A stretch of DNA of 46,348 bases, taken from an uncultured Alphaproteobacteria bacterium (lineage in GTDB: Bacteria; Pseudomonadota; Alphaproteobacteria; HIMB59; GCA-002718135). A model generated the notes under the pieces. It was given only the letters and a program-made list of their open reading frames with translations. It ran no database searches and was not told where the DNA came from. Made by a program: the position numbers and the translations under genes. Position 1 is the first letter of the stretch. Every line of letters starts with the position of its first letter. Location of the stretch: positions 1 to 46,348 of the forward strand of contig CACJTT010000009.1 of the NCBI GenBank assembly GCA_902596365.1, written 5' to 3'. Below, one piece after another: positions 21,364 to 29,574 of this stretch.

Positions 21364-22178
21364 TATTTAATAAAAATAATTTCTCTATTTTGTCTCCCTC
21401 AATTATGGGTATTTGTAATGTTACTAGGGATTCGTTTAGTGATGCTGGTAAAAATTATAAAACTTCTAATGCTCTAAAATCCATAAAGCAGATGATTAAA
21501 GATGGTGCTCAGATTATTGACATAGGGGCGGAGAGCACAAGACCAGGAAGTGACCCAATAAGCTATGAGCAAGAAATTAGAAAACTTTCACCAATTTTAA
21601 AAAAATTACCTAAGGATCAGTTTTTAATATCTGTTGATTCTTCAAAGATTGAAACACAGGAATTTGCTTTAGAAAACGGCGCACATATTATTAATGATAT
21701 CTTTGGTGGCTCCAATGATCTTTTCCATCTGACTAAAAAATTCAAAAATGGCTTAGTTTTAATGCATACACCGGCCCCCCCTAAAATTATGCAATCTAAG
21801 GTAAATTCATATAAAAATGTAGTCACTGATATTAAAAAAATTTTTCACAGAACGCTTAAACAAACAGATAAATATAAAATACCACATTCTAAAATTTGGT
21901 TTGATCCTGGAATCGGTTTTGGTAAAAATCTTGCCCAAAATTTAGAAATTATGCAAAATATCCAGAAGTTTAAAATAAAGAAATGTGGAATAATATTGGG
22001 CACCTCTCGTAAAAGCTGGATAAACGGAATAGATAAAAGTGATGTCAATAATCGTCTTGGTGGATCAATAGCCTCTGCTCTTTATTGCTATAAAAAAGGA
22101 GTGAATATGTTTAGAGTGCATGATGTAAAGGAAACATACCAATCCTTAAAAGTTTATAAAAATTTATGTTTGATGTAG
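21360..22178 (+). CDS. folP: Dihydropteroate synthase
   Basis: Joins p-aminobenzoate to 6-hydroxymethyl-dihydropterin pyrophosphate. 272 residues, TIM-barrel family. Motifs are IMGICNVTRDSFSDAG (loop 1), IIDIGAESTRPGSDPIS (loop 2), SVDSSKIETQEFALENGAHIINDI, VLMHTPAPP, WFDPGIGFGKN, GTSRKSWI and the terminal RVHDV. Loop 1 has Arg23 where the family nearly always has Pro (NVTPDSF). The start overlaps pabC by ATGA and the folB start lies inside its last codons. Confidence 0.94.
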   Translation: MIFNKNNFSILSPSIMGICNVTRDSFSDAGKNYKTSNALKSIKQMIKDGAQIIDIGAESTRPGSDPISYEQEIRKLSPILKKLPKDQFLISVDSSKIETQEFALENGAHIINDIFGGSNDLFHLTKKFKNGLVLMHTPAPPKIMQSKVNSYKNVVTDIKKIFHRTLKQTDKYKIPHSKIWFDPGIGFGKNLAQNLEIMQNIQKFKIKKCGIILGTSRKSWINGIDKSDVNNRLGGSIASALYCYKKGVNMFRVHDVKETYQSLKVYKNLCLM

Positions 22179-22510
22179 AAATTAAAAATCTAAAAGTATT
22201 CGCTAACATTGGTATAACTTCAGATGAAAGAAAGAAAAAGCAATTGCTTAAAGTTACCCTGAATTTTAGTTATAGTGTTCTCAAAAGTAAAAATTTAGAA
22301 GCAATGTCTAATCTCAAAGATTATTCTAGTGTAACGAAATCACTAAAAAAATTCATAAATGAATCAAGGTATAAGACTCTAGAAAAACTCATTATATCCT
22401 CTTCGCAAATGTTAGAAAAAAAATTTAAGATTAAAAAAGTTAAAGTTAAAATTAATAAAACTGCAGTTGCTAAGCGTTATGGATCAGAAACAGTAAGTGT
22501 ATCCAACTAG
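22166..22510 (+). CDS. folB: Dihydroneopterin aldolase
   Basis: Converts dihydroneopterin to 6-hydroxymethyl-dihydropterin and glycolaldehyde. 114 residues. Recognisable parts are the N-terminal strand VEIKNLKVFANIGITSDE with the conserved Glu, LKDYSSVTKSLKKFI, TLEKLIISSSQ and the C-terminal strand VKVKINKTAVA with the likely catalytic Lys. Divergent, and 23 of 114 residues are Lys. Overlaps folP by 13 nt and folK by 14 nt. Identification leans partly on position between folP and folK. Confidence 0.82.
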   Translation: MFDVEIKNLKVFANIGITSDERKKKQLLKVTLNFSYSVLKSKNLEAMSNLKDYSSVTKSLKKFINESRYKTLEKLIISSSQMLEKKFKIKKVKVKINKTAVAKRYGSETVSVSN

Positions 22511-22997
22511 TTATTATATCGCCCTAGGAACTAATGTTGGCAATTATAGAAATAATTTTTCAAGGGCAGTTTTTGAACTAAGTAAAATAGGTAATATTTC
22601 TAAGATAGCTAATATCTACAAGTCAAAACCATATGGTTATTTAAAACAAAATTATTTTTACAATACTATGGTTTATCTAAAATCAGAAATTCATCCAAAT
22701 GAGTTAATAAAAAAAATACACTTGATAGAAAGAAAGCTACATAAAAATAAAAGAATTATTAATGGCCCAAGAAAAATAGATTTAGACATTATTTTTTGGG
22801 ACCAAAAAATTTTTAAAAACAATAATGTGGTTATTCCTCATCCGAGAGCACAAGAAAGAGATTTTGTCTTATGCCCACTTTACGACATAACCCCCTTTTT
22901 TAAGCATCCAGTTTCAAAGTTATCTGTAAAAGAGTTAATTAAAAACCTAAAAGATCACTACGTTATTGAAAAATTAAACTACCGTGACTTGTTTTAA
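22497..22997 (+). CDS. folK: 2-Amino-4-hydroxy-6-hydroxymethyldihydropteridine pyrophosphokinase
   Basis: HPPK, pyrophosphorylates hydroxymethyl-dihydropterin before FolP. 166 residues, typical. Motifs are YYIALGTNVGNYRNN at the N-terminus, YKSKPYGYLKQNYFYNTMVYL, GPRKIDLDIIFW (metal aspartates) and PHPRAQERDFVLCPLYDI. Starts at GTG 22497 inside the end of folB. The last 24 nt overlap the convergent TrpF-like gene. Confidence 0.93.
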   Translation: MYPTSYYIALGTNVGNYRNNFSRAVFELSKIGNISKIANIYKSKPYGYLKQNYFYNTMVYLKSEIHPNELIKKIHLIERKLHKNKRIINGPRKIDLDIIFWDQKIFKNNNVVIPHPRAQERDFVLCPLYDITPFFKHPVSKLSVKELIKNLKDHYVIEKLNYRDLF

Positions 22998-23624
22998 AAA
23001 GCTTTTTAGCTTCTTTGAAGAAATAATATTTTTAGAATTTTTAAGACTTCGAGATACATCAATGCCCTCAGGTTTTAGTAAATTAATAATTTCCTTAGCT
23101 TTTTTCTCATTTATTCCGCCCCCAATAAAAACAGGGATGGAAAGATTTTTTATGTATTGAATTTGTTTTAAACACTTTACTAAAGCATAAGTTTTAATCC
23201 TCTTAGCCTTATACACATTCATATCATAATAAATTACATTAATAATTTTTTTTATATTGTTAAGATATTTCATATTAAAATTTTCAGGATTAATTGCTAT
23301 GCCAATTTTTAATCTTTTAAATGTGTTACGCAAAACTTGTAATTCATTTTTACTAAAATGATATGAACAGGAAATAGTTTTAGGTTTGGTAAAATCTATT
23401 TGTTTAATTAATTTATCTAAGGACACATAGCGAGTTAATAAAACCGACTCAATTTTATAAGTTTTACATTCTTTAATTAATATTTGTATTTTTTTATCAG
23501 TAGCGGTATTTGGCCCATTGAGGTTATTACTAGCAAAACCAAGAGATTTTATTTTATTTTTATAAGCCATTTTAATTGACTGCGAGTTTGTGATTCCACA
23601 AATTTTGAGAGATACTTTTTTCAT
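22974..23624 (-). CDS. TrpF-like (phosphoribosylanthranilate isomerase family) protein, atypical
   Basis: 216 residues of the TrpF barrel type: LKICGIT with Cys9 (the general base in PRAI), GFASNNLNGPNTATDKK, candidate general acid Asp134 in VIYYDMN, then FIGGGINEKKAKEII and GIDVSRSL. The usual S-P-R phosphate/substrate segment after the first strand is replaced by GPNTATD. The GGTG-x-x-FDW block is absent, and the ending lacks the common SGVE-x-x-G-x-KD pattern. It may isomerise phosphoribosylanthranilate or a different aminoaldose. Divergent from the DUF1800 gene and convergent, with a 24-nt overlap, with folK. Lys-rich like the folate genes. Confidence 0.7.
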   Translation of the reverse strand: MKKVSLKICGITNSQSIKMAYKNKIKSLGFASNNLNGPNTATDKKIQILIKECKTYKIESVLLTRYVSLDKLIKQIDFTKPKTISCSYHFSKNELQVLRNTFKRLKIGIAINPENFNMKYLNNIKKIINVIYYDMNVYKAKRIKTYALVKCLKQIQYIKNLSIPVFIGGGINEKKAKEIINLLKPEGIDVSRSLKNSKNIISSKKLKSFLKQVTVV

Positions 23625-23674
23625 GTTTTAATATTTTATTATTATAAAATATATGTAAACTAGTTTTTTAATCT

Positions 23675-25114
23675 ATGTCATTAAATTTTTATAGACGAGT
23701 TGCTTTTGGTTTATCTCTAAATGATAAAAAGCCAGACGATCCTCTTAATTGGGCATTGAACCAAGTAAATACACTGCCAGATCTTTTATGGCCTGGCTCA
23801 ATTCCTTCAGAAAAAGAAATGAGAAAAAAATATGGAGAGTGGGTTTATGGAGATAGAAAAATACTTAGAAAAAAATATAAAAATGATAAAAATGCTTATA
23901 AGAAAGCTAAAGACGAACTAAGAATTAAGACTGGTGAGAGATTTTTTGAATTAAATGAACATGCTATTCGCCACTACCAAACTAAAAATAGTAAGCAACC
24001 AGTATTTGAGCGCTTTTGGCTTTTTTGGGGAAATCATTTTGCCATTAGTGAAAAAGATTTTTTAGCTGAGTTTAGTACAGGGCCATATCAACGAGAAATA
24101 ATTAGACCAAATATGATCAAAACGTTTGAAGACATGGTGCAGTCTGTAACAATATCTTGGTGCATGATACACCATCTTGATAATTCAGAATCTGTTGGAC
24201 CAAACTCTAAAAGCAAACAATGGAATCCAAGAGAAACCATTAATGAAAATCATGCTAGAGAGTTATTAGAACTTCATACGGTATCACCAAGTGCTGGTTA
24301 TACTCAGGAGGATGTTATCCAACTTGCTTATATCATGACAGGTTGGTCTCATAAATGGAGCAACAAAGAACTAGAAACAGGAGATGTTTGGTTTGATCAA
24401 GACAAGCATCAAAAGGGAGAAAAGCAAATTTTAGGCGTTAAATATAAGAATGATGCAAAAAGAGAATTATTTAAAGTGATTCATGATTTAGCGACACATC
24501 CAATTTGTATTAAATTTGTATCAACTAAATTATGCCGACATTTTATTACGGATGAACCTACTGCAGAAATGATTAATCCGGTAATTAATGTATGGAAAAA
24601 TTCTGATGGTAATTTAGTTGAAATTCATAAGGAGGTAATACGCCAAGCCTTCAAATTTAATAATAATACTCATAAATTTCAACCTCCTGAATTATGGTTA
24701 ATGCAACTTTCAAAAATTTTTGATTTAAATATTCCGGCACCCGCTGAAAAAATGAACTACCAATTTGAATTTAAGCCTTCACGTAGACAACAGCAATTAA
24801 CATGGTGGTTGGAAGAAATTGGACACTCACCTTACAGGGCAAAACAACCAAATGGATGGAGTGATTTTGAAGTTGATTGGGTATCTCCAGAGTTATTATT
24901 AAGACGCCTGTGGTTCGCTTCCAAAATTCTTCCAAATTTTATAAAAAAAGAAAATAATGGACATGAATTTATTTTAAAATGTCTTGAAAAAAATTTTGAC
25001 GATCATTCTAAAATGGCAGCTCTTATTCAAAACTATAAACTTGAGTTAACAAAAAAAGATATTGAGAGAAAATATGGAATTATTTGTAATTTACCAGGAG
25101 TATTAAAAGTATGA
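23675..25114 (+). CDS. DUF1800 family protein
   Basis: 479 residues. The DUF1800 signature is clear: NENHARELLELHTVSPSAGYTQEDVIQLAYIMTGWS, followed by FDQDKHQKGEKQILG, ATHPICIKFVSTKLCRHFITDEP and a C-terminal WSDFEVDWVSPELLLRRL. No obvious signal peptide: it starts MSLNFYRRVAFGLS, which is the first helix of the domain. These proteins are almost always encoded beside a DUF1501 gene, as here (ATGA overlap). Activity unknown to me; an extracytoplasmic role is usually assumed from the Tat-exported partner. Confidence 0.88.
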   Translation: MSLNFYRRVAFGLSLNDKKPDDPLNWALNQVNTLPDLLWPGSIPSEKEMRKKYGEWVYGDRKILRKKYKNDKNAYKKAKDELRIKTGERFFELNEHAIRHYQTKNSKQPVFERFWLFWGNHFAISEKDFLAEFSTGPYQREIIRPNMIKTFEDMVQSVTISWCMIHHLDNSESVGPNSKSKQWNPRETINENHARELLELHTVSPSAGYTQEDVIQLAYIMTGWSHKWSNKELETGDVWFDQDKHQKGEKQILGVKYKNDAKRELFKVIHDLATHPICIKFVSTKLCRHFITDEPTAEMINPVINVWKNSDGNLVEIHKEVIRQAFKFNNNTHKFQPPELWLMQLSKIFDLNIPAPAEKMNYQFEFKPSRRQQQLTWWLEEIGHSPYRAKQPNGWSDFEVDWVSPELLLRRLWFASKILPNFIKKENNGHEFILKCLEKNFDDHSKMAALIQNYKLELTKKDIERKYGIICNLPGVLKV

Positions 25115-26262
25115 ACTGCACAAGAAGGAATTTTTTAATAGGAGGATCTACAACTTTATTTCTTTCTGGTTTTTTTCCTAAACTTAGCCTTGCCTCTATA
25201 CAGAAAAAAAATCTTATTGTTATTTCTCTTCGAGGCGGAATGGATGGATTAACTGCTGTTCCAGTGATTGGTGATAATAGACTTAAAAAATTAAGAAAAA
25301 GATTAATATTAGAAAACACCCTTAAGCTGAATAGCGATTTTGCACTTCATCCTAAGTTAGAAATTTTTCATCAGCTTTGGAAAAAAGATAAAGCAGCATT
25401 TGTTCATGCTACTAATATTCCCTATACGGGTAGATCACATTTTGATGGTCAAAATTTAATGGAAACAGGTGCACACACTCCTTATACAGAAAAAACAGGA
25501 TGGCTTGGAAGAGGTTTGCTTGCATCAGATATTATTGGAAAAGGGCTGGCTATTTCTTTACCAATGCCGCTCTTATTAAGAGGAGTGCCTCAAAATAATA
25601 ATTTTTTTCCTTCTCCTGATTTTGTTCAAACTAAATTAATTGATTCTATTTACAATGAATTTACTGGAGCACATAATGAGTTAATTAGATCAACATTTGA
25701 TACAATTAAAAAAAGACCTATTTCTATGCAGACAGCTACAAACTCAGATGATAGAGACAAGTTGGCTTTAGAGGCTGCAAAACAACTAAAAGATCCTAGT
25801 GGTCCAAGGGTAGCAGTTTTTGACTTAGATGGTTTCGATACTCATGCTGCACAAGGGGGTGTTGATGGAGCACATGCAGATGAGCTTGAGGAAGTTAACA
25901 ATATTGTAAACATTTTATATAAAAACTTAGGCACATCTTTTGATAACACTTTAATTGTAACCCTTACAGAATTTGGAAGAACAATTAAACAAAATGGTGC
26001 AAATGGTACTGAACATGGATATGGAAGTGTTATTTTGATGGCTGGAGGATTGTTAAAAAAATCTCAAGTTTACACAGATTGGCCTGGTTTAAAAAAGAAA
26101 AATCTTTTTGAAGGTAGAGATTTAGATTCAACAATTGATTCAAGAGCAGTTTATAATTCTGCTATGTCTGTATGCTTTAATAAAGATCCAGACTTTCTTC
26201 GAAGAGAAGTTTTTTGGGGAGATAACTTACCTGATTTGAGTCAGGAATTGTTTAAAGTTTAG
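25111..26262 (+). CDS. DUF1501 family protein, Tat-exported
   Basis: 383 residues with a twin-arginine signal TRRNFLIGG followed by a hydrophobic core and SLA. DUF1501 belongs to the alkaline-phosphatase/sulfatase-like superfamily. Visible are LIVISLRGGMDGLTAVPVIGD, GRSHFDGQNLMETG, VFDLDGFDTHAAQGG and TEFGRTIKQNGANGTEHGYGS, with Asp and His residues suited to metal binding. Catalytic role unproven. Translationally coupled to the DUF1800 gene and 26 nt before cdd, so possibly in one transcript with the nucleoside genes. Confidence 0.9.
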   Translation: MNCTRRNFLIGGSTTLFLSGFFPKLSLASIQKKNLIVISLRGGMDGLTAVPVIGDNRLKKLRKRLILENTLKLNSDFALHPKLEIFHQLWKKDKAAFVHATNIPYTGRSHFDGQNLMETGAHTPYTEKTGWLGRGLLASDIIGKGLAISLPMPLLLRGVPQNNNFFPSPDFVQTKLIDSIYNEFTGAHNELIRSTFDTIKKRPISMQTATNSDDRDKLALEAAKQLKDPSGPRVAVFDLDGFDTHAAQGGVDGAHADELEEVNNIVNILYKNLGTSFDNTLIVTLTEFGRTIKQNGANGTEHGYGSVILMAGGLLKKSQVYTDWPGLKKKNLFEGRDLDSTIDSRAVYNSAMSVCFNKDPDFLRREVFWGDNLPDLSQELFKV

Positions 26263-26288
26263 AAATAAATAAATTTTTTTTAAATTTC

Positions 26289-26705
26289 ATGATAAACAAA
26301 CTTATGATTTCAGAAAATTTTGACAAACTTTTTCAAGCAGCAAAAGATGTTAGGGATAAGGCCCATGTTCCTTACTCAAAATTCAAAGTAGGCGCGGCAT
26401 TTTTGACAGAACGTGATACAATTATATCAGGTTGTAATGTTGAAAATGCAGCTTACCCTCAATCACAGTGTGCTGAAGCTAGTGCTATAGGTAATCTTAT
26501 AGCAAATGGTTTTACTAAAATTAAAGAAGTAGTTGTTATCGGCTCAGGTGATTTACTATGTTCGCCTTGTGGAGGATGCAGGCAAAGATTAAGAGAGTTT
26601 GCAGCACTAGACGTTAATATTCATATGTGTAATGTTAATGGACATATTAAAACATCAACACTAGAAGATTTATTACCTGATTCATTTGGTCCAGAAAATT
26701 TATAA
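26289..26705 (+). CDS. cdd: Cytidine deaminase
   Basis: Deaminates cytidine and deoxycytidine to uridine forms. 138 residues, the homotetrameric small type. Motifs are PYSKFKVGAAF, GCNVENAAYPQSQCAEASAI (Cys ligand plus catalytic Glu) and SPCGGCRQRL (two Cys ligands). The ATG at 26289 gives MINKLMISENF; the internal ATG at 26304 is an alternative start. The stop overlaps the next start by one base. Confidence 0.95.
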   Translation: MINKLMISENFDKLFQAAKDVRDKAHVPYSKFKVGAAFLTERDTIISGCNVENAAYPQSQCAEASAIGNLIANGFTKIKEVVVIGSGDLLCSPCGGCRQRLREFAALDVNIHMCNVNGHIKTSTLEDLLPDSFGPENL

Positions 26706-27532
26706 TGCATTCATCATCAAAAGTTTTTTTAGACCAAACAAATACACAACCAGAAGTTGCTGTTATCTTGGGATCTGGTCTAACTAATTTTTTTGAAACA
26801 CAAAATATTCTTAAAGAAATACCGTACACTGATCTTCCAGAATTTCCTCAACCTACAGTAAAGGGACATGCAGGCAAATTAGTGTTAGGTCAGATAGCTA
26901 ATAAAAAAATAGTGTGTATGTATGGTCGATCACATATTTATGAAGGTCATGAACCAAACAGTCTTGCCAAACCAATTCGTGTATTAAAAGATATAGGATG
27001 TAAACTTTTAATAGTTACTAATGCTGCAGGAAGTCTTGATGAAAATATGCCAGCTGGAAGTTTAATGGCAATATCTGATCACATTAATTGGAGTGGCTAT
27101 AACCCCTTAATTGGAAAAAACCAAGATGAGTACGGACCTCGATTTCACGATATGAGTGATGGTTACCATAAATTTTACCGCGATCAGTTACTGGAAATTG
27201 GCAAAAAAACTAATCAACAAATCTTCGAAGGGATTTACTGTATGTATTCTGGTCCAAATTTTGAAACACCTGCAGAAATCAATGCTCTAAAAGTAATTGG
27301 TGGTAATGCTGTAGGCATGTCAACAGTTCCAGAAGTATTAGTAGCTAATCATTGTGATCTTCCTGTTATCGCAATTAGTGTCATAACGAATTTAGCTGCA
27401 GGGATGAATAAAACAAAACTTAGTCATAAAGAAACATTGGAAAACGCTAGTCTTGCTGAACAAAATATTGTTCAACTAATTAAAAACTTTATTACAGAAG
27501 TGAAATTTAATGATTCCACAGGAAATAATTAG
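26705..27532 (+). CDS. punA: Purine nucleoside phosphorylase
   Basis: Phosphorolysis of guanosine and inosine to base plus ribose-1-phosphate. 275 residues, trimeric class. Motifs are VAVILGSGLTNFFE (phosphate site), VKGHAGKLVLGQ, CMYGRSHIYEGH, VTNAAGSLDENMPAGSLM, YCMYSGPNFETPAEI, GGNAVGMSTVPE and VITNLAAGM. The Asn of VITNLAAG is the usual 6-oxopurine determinant. S-methyl-5'-thioadenosine phosphorylase is a related possibility but the motifs favour PNP. Overlaps cdd by 1 nt and deoA by 23 nt. Confidence 0.93.
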   Translation: MHSSSKVFLDQTNTQPEVAVILGSGLTNFFETQNILKEIPYTDLPEFPQPTVKGHAGKLVLGQIANKKIVCMYGRSHIYEGHEPNSLAKPIRVLKDIGCKLLIVTNAAGSLDENMPAGSLMAISDHINWSGYNPLIGKNQDEYGPRFHDMSDGYHKFYRDQLLEIGKKTNQQIFEGIYCMYSGPNFETPAEINALKVIGGNAVGMSTVPEVLVANHCDLPVIAISVITNLAAGMNKTKLSHKETLENASLAEQNIVQLIKNFITEVKFNDSTGNN

Positions 27533-28823
27533 AAGAAAAAGAGATAAGAAAGTTCTTTCGAAAGAAGAAATCTCTCTTTTTGTAAAAGGTTTAACAGACG
27601 GATCTTTTTCAGATTCACAAGTTGCTGCAATGAGCATGGCTATTTTTTTAAATGGCATGATACCAGAAGAAACAGTTAGCTTAACTGAAGCAATGACAAC
27701 TTCGGGTGAGACAATAAATTGGGAAGGTGTCGTTGATGCAGATTTAGTCTGTGATAAACATTCTACTGGCGGTGTTGGAGACAAAACCAGCATTATTCTT
27801 GCACCTATTTTAGCAGCTTGCGGATTATTCGTTCCAATGATTTCAGGACGAGGTCTTGGGCATACTGGAGGGACTCTTGATAAATTTGATTCTATCCCAG
27901 GGTATAATACTCAACCTGACCTAGACACATTTAAGAGAGTAGTGAAAGAAGTTGGTTGCGCAATTATAGGACAAACTGCAAACTTAGCACCAGCAGATAA
28001 AAAATTATACTCTGTTAGAGATATTGTTGGCACTGTAGAATCTTTGCCATTAATTACATCATCTATTTTATCAAAAAAAATTGCATCAGGCTTAAGGACA
28101 TTGGTATTGGATGTTAAGGTTGGCAATGGTTCATTTAATAGCACTATAGATATAGCAAGAGATTTATCCCATTCTCTTGTCAGAGTTGCACAAGGTGCAG
28201 GTCTACAATGTGAAGCTATTATAACTGATATGAATCAGGTTTTAGGAAAAAGTGCAGGTCATATTTTAGAGATATCAGAATGTATTAGTTTTCTAAAAAA
28301 CCAAGAAAAAGAAACAAGACTTGAAAAAATAACGTATGAATTAATAGCTTCAATTTTAATGATGTCACAAAAGCTTTCCAAAGAAACTGCTCTTGAAAAA
28401 ATTAATAGAGTGATGTCAAACGGAGAAGCAGCAGAAAAATTTGAAAAAATGGCCCATGCTTTAGGAGGCCCTTCTGATATTTTATCCTCACATGAAAAAC
28501 ATTTAAAGATTAACGCTATAAAGAAAGATATTTTTCCAACAAAATCTGGTTGGGTAGAGAAAATTAAAACAAGAGATCTAGGATTGATTCTTATTGAGTT
28601 AGGTGGAGGAAGAAAACAAGTCGCGGATAAAATTAATTTTAATGTAGGATACAATAATATTTTACGAGTTGGTGATAAGGTTGATCCAACCCTCCCTCTT
28701 TTAAGTGTTTTTACAAAATCAGAAGATGATTATGAAAATGTTAGCAAAAAAATACAGGACTGTTTTATCATAAGTGATTCTGAAATATCTGAACTTCCAT
28801 ATACTTACGAAGTAATAAACTAA
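27510..28823 (+). CDS. deoA: Thymidine phosphorylase
   Basis: Cleaves thymidine or deoxyuridine to base plus deoxyribose-1-phosphate. 437 residues. It has the nucleoside phosphorylase/anthranilate phosphoribosyltransferase fold: IIRRKRDKKVLSKEEI helical domain, DKHSTGGVGDKTS phosphate loop, SGRGLGHTGGTLDKFDSIPG, YSVRDIVGTVESLPLI and LDVKVGNGSF. The ATG at 27510 lies inside punA. Products feed central carbon and upp-type base salvage. Confidence 0.95.
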   Translation: MIPQEIIRRKRDKKVLSKEEISLFVKGLTDGSFSDSQVAAMSMAIFLNGMIPEETVSLTEAMTTSGETINWEGVVDADLVCDKHSTGGVGDKTSIILAPILAACGLFVPMISGRGLGHTGGTLDKFDSIPGYNTQPDLDTFKRVVKEVGCAIIGQTANLAPADKKLYSVRDIVGTVESLPLITSSILSKKIASGLRTLVLDVKVGNGSFNSTIDIARDLSHSLVRVAQGAGLQCEAIITDMNQVLGKSAGHILEISECISFLKNQEKETRLEKITYELIASILMMSQKLSKETALEKINRVMSNGEAAEKFEKMAHALGGPSDILSSHEKHLKINAIKKDIFPTKSGWVEKIKTRDLGLILIELGGGRKQVADKINFNVGYNNILRVGDKVDPTLPLLSVFTKSEDDYENVSKKIQDCFIISDSEISELPYTYEVIN

Positions 28824-29479
28824 TGAGCACACAGATAGAAATTAATGAAGACCTCATAAAATATCTACAAAATCTAGGGTACCGAAAAGATACTGTTGTA
28901 GATAAGTTAGAGAAAGAGACAAAGGCACTAGGCAGTGTTGCTCAAATGCAAATTGCTAAAGACCAAGGTCAATTTTTAGAAATTATTGTCAAAACATCTA
29001 GAGCAAAATCATGTTTAGAGATTGGAAGATTTACTGGTTTAAGCACATTATATATGGCGCGAGGACTTCCATCTGATGGCAGAATAGTTACGGTTGATAA
29101 TTCTGATGAATTTTTACCATTAGCACAAAAATATTGGGACGAGGATGGTCAGACTTCTAAAATTGAATCAATAATTGGATCAGGCACTGATGTGATGCAA
29201 AGTTTAATTGATCGTCAACATACATTCGATTTGATTTTTATTGATGCCGATAAAAATAATTATACAAATTATTATGAATTATCTTTAAGTTTAGTTCCCT
29301 CAAATGGCATTATTATTATTGATAACATGCTATGGCACGGAGATGTGGCAGATACAAAAAAAACTGATTCACAAACGAACACTATTCGTGATTTAAACCT
29401 AAAGATTAATAAAGATGATAGAGTGGACTTTTCTTTACTACCACTATCTGACGGTCTCTCGGTTGTTCGAAAAAAGTAA
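28823..29479 (+). CDS. SAM-dependent O-methyltransferase (CCoAOMT-like)
   Basis: 218 residues of the class I Rossmann methyltransferase family, O-methyltransferase family 3. SAM motif I is CLEIGRFTGLSTLYMA, acidic strand 2 IVTVD, metal/substrate motif LIFIDADKNNYTNYYE and IIIIDNMLWHGDVAD. Bacterial relatives methylate catechol-like small molecules, sometimes with Mg2+. The substrate here is unknown. It overlaps deoA by one base, which puts it in the nucleoside-salvage operon. Confidence 0.9.
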   Translation: MSTQIEINEDLIKYLQNLGYRKDTVVDKLEKETKALGSVAQMQIAKDQGQFLEIIVKTSRAKSCLEIGRFTGLSTLYMARGLPSDGRIVTVDNSDEFLPLAQKYWDEDGQTSKIESIIGSGTDVMQSLIDRQHTFDLIFIDADKNNYTNYYELSLSLVPSNGIIIIDNMLWHGDVADTKKTDSQTNTIRDLNLKINKDDRVDFSLLPLSDGLSVVRKK

Positions 29480-29486
29480 TGTTATA

Positions 29487-29514
29487 CTTGAAATAATTTC
29501 ATTAATCCCCATAT
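29487..29514 (+). promoter_or_regulatory. Sigma-32 (RpoH) heat-shock promoter
   Basis: CTTGAAA (29487-29493), a 13-nt spacer and CCCCATAT (29507-29514) match the classic E. coli RpoH consensus at every informative base. It lies 60 nt before the hsp20 ATG. Confidence 0.88.
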
Positions 29515-29574
29515 CTAAAATGTTGGTATGCCATTGTGGGTGCTGACATTTAACTTGCTTAATAAGGAGTTTTT

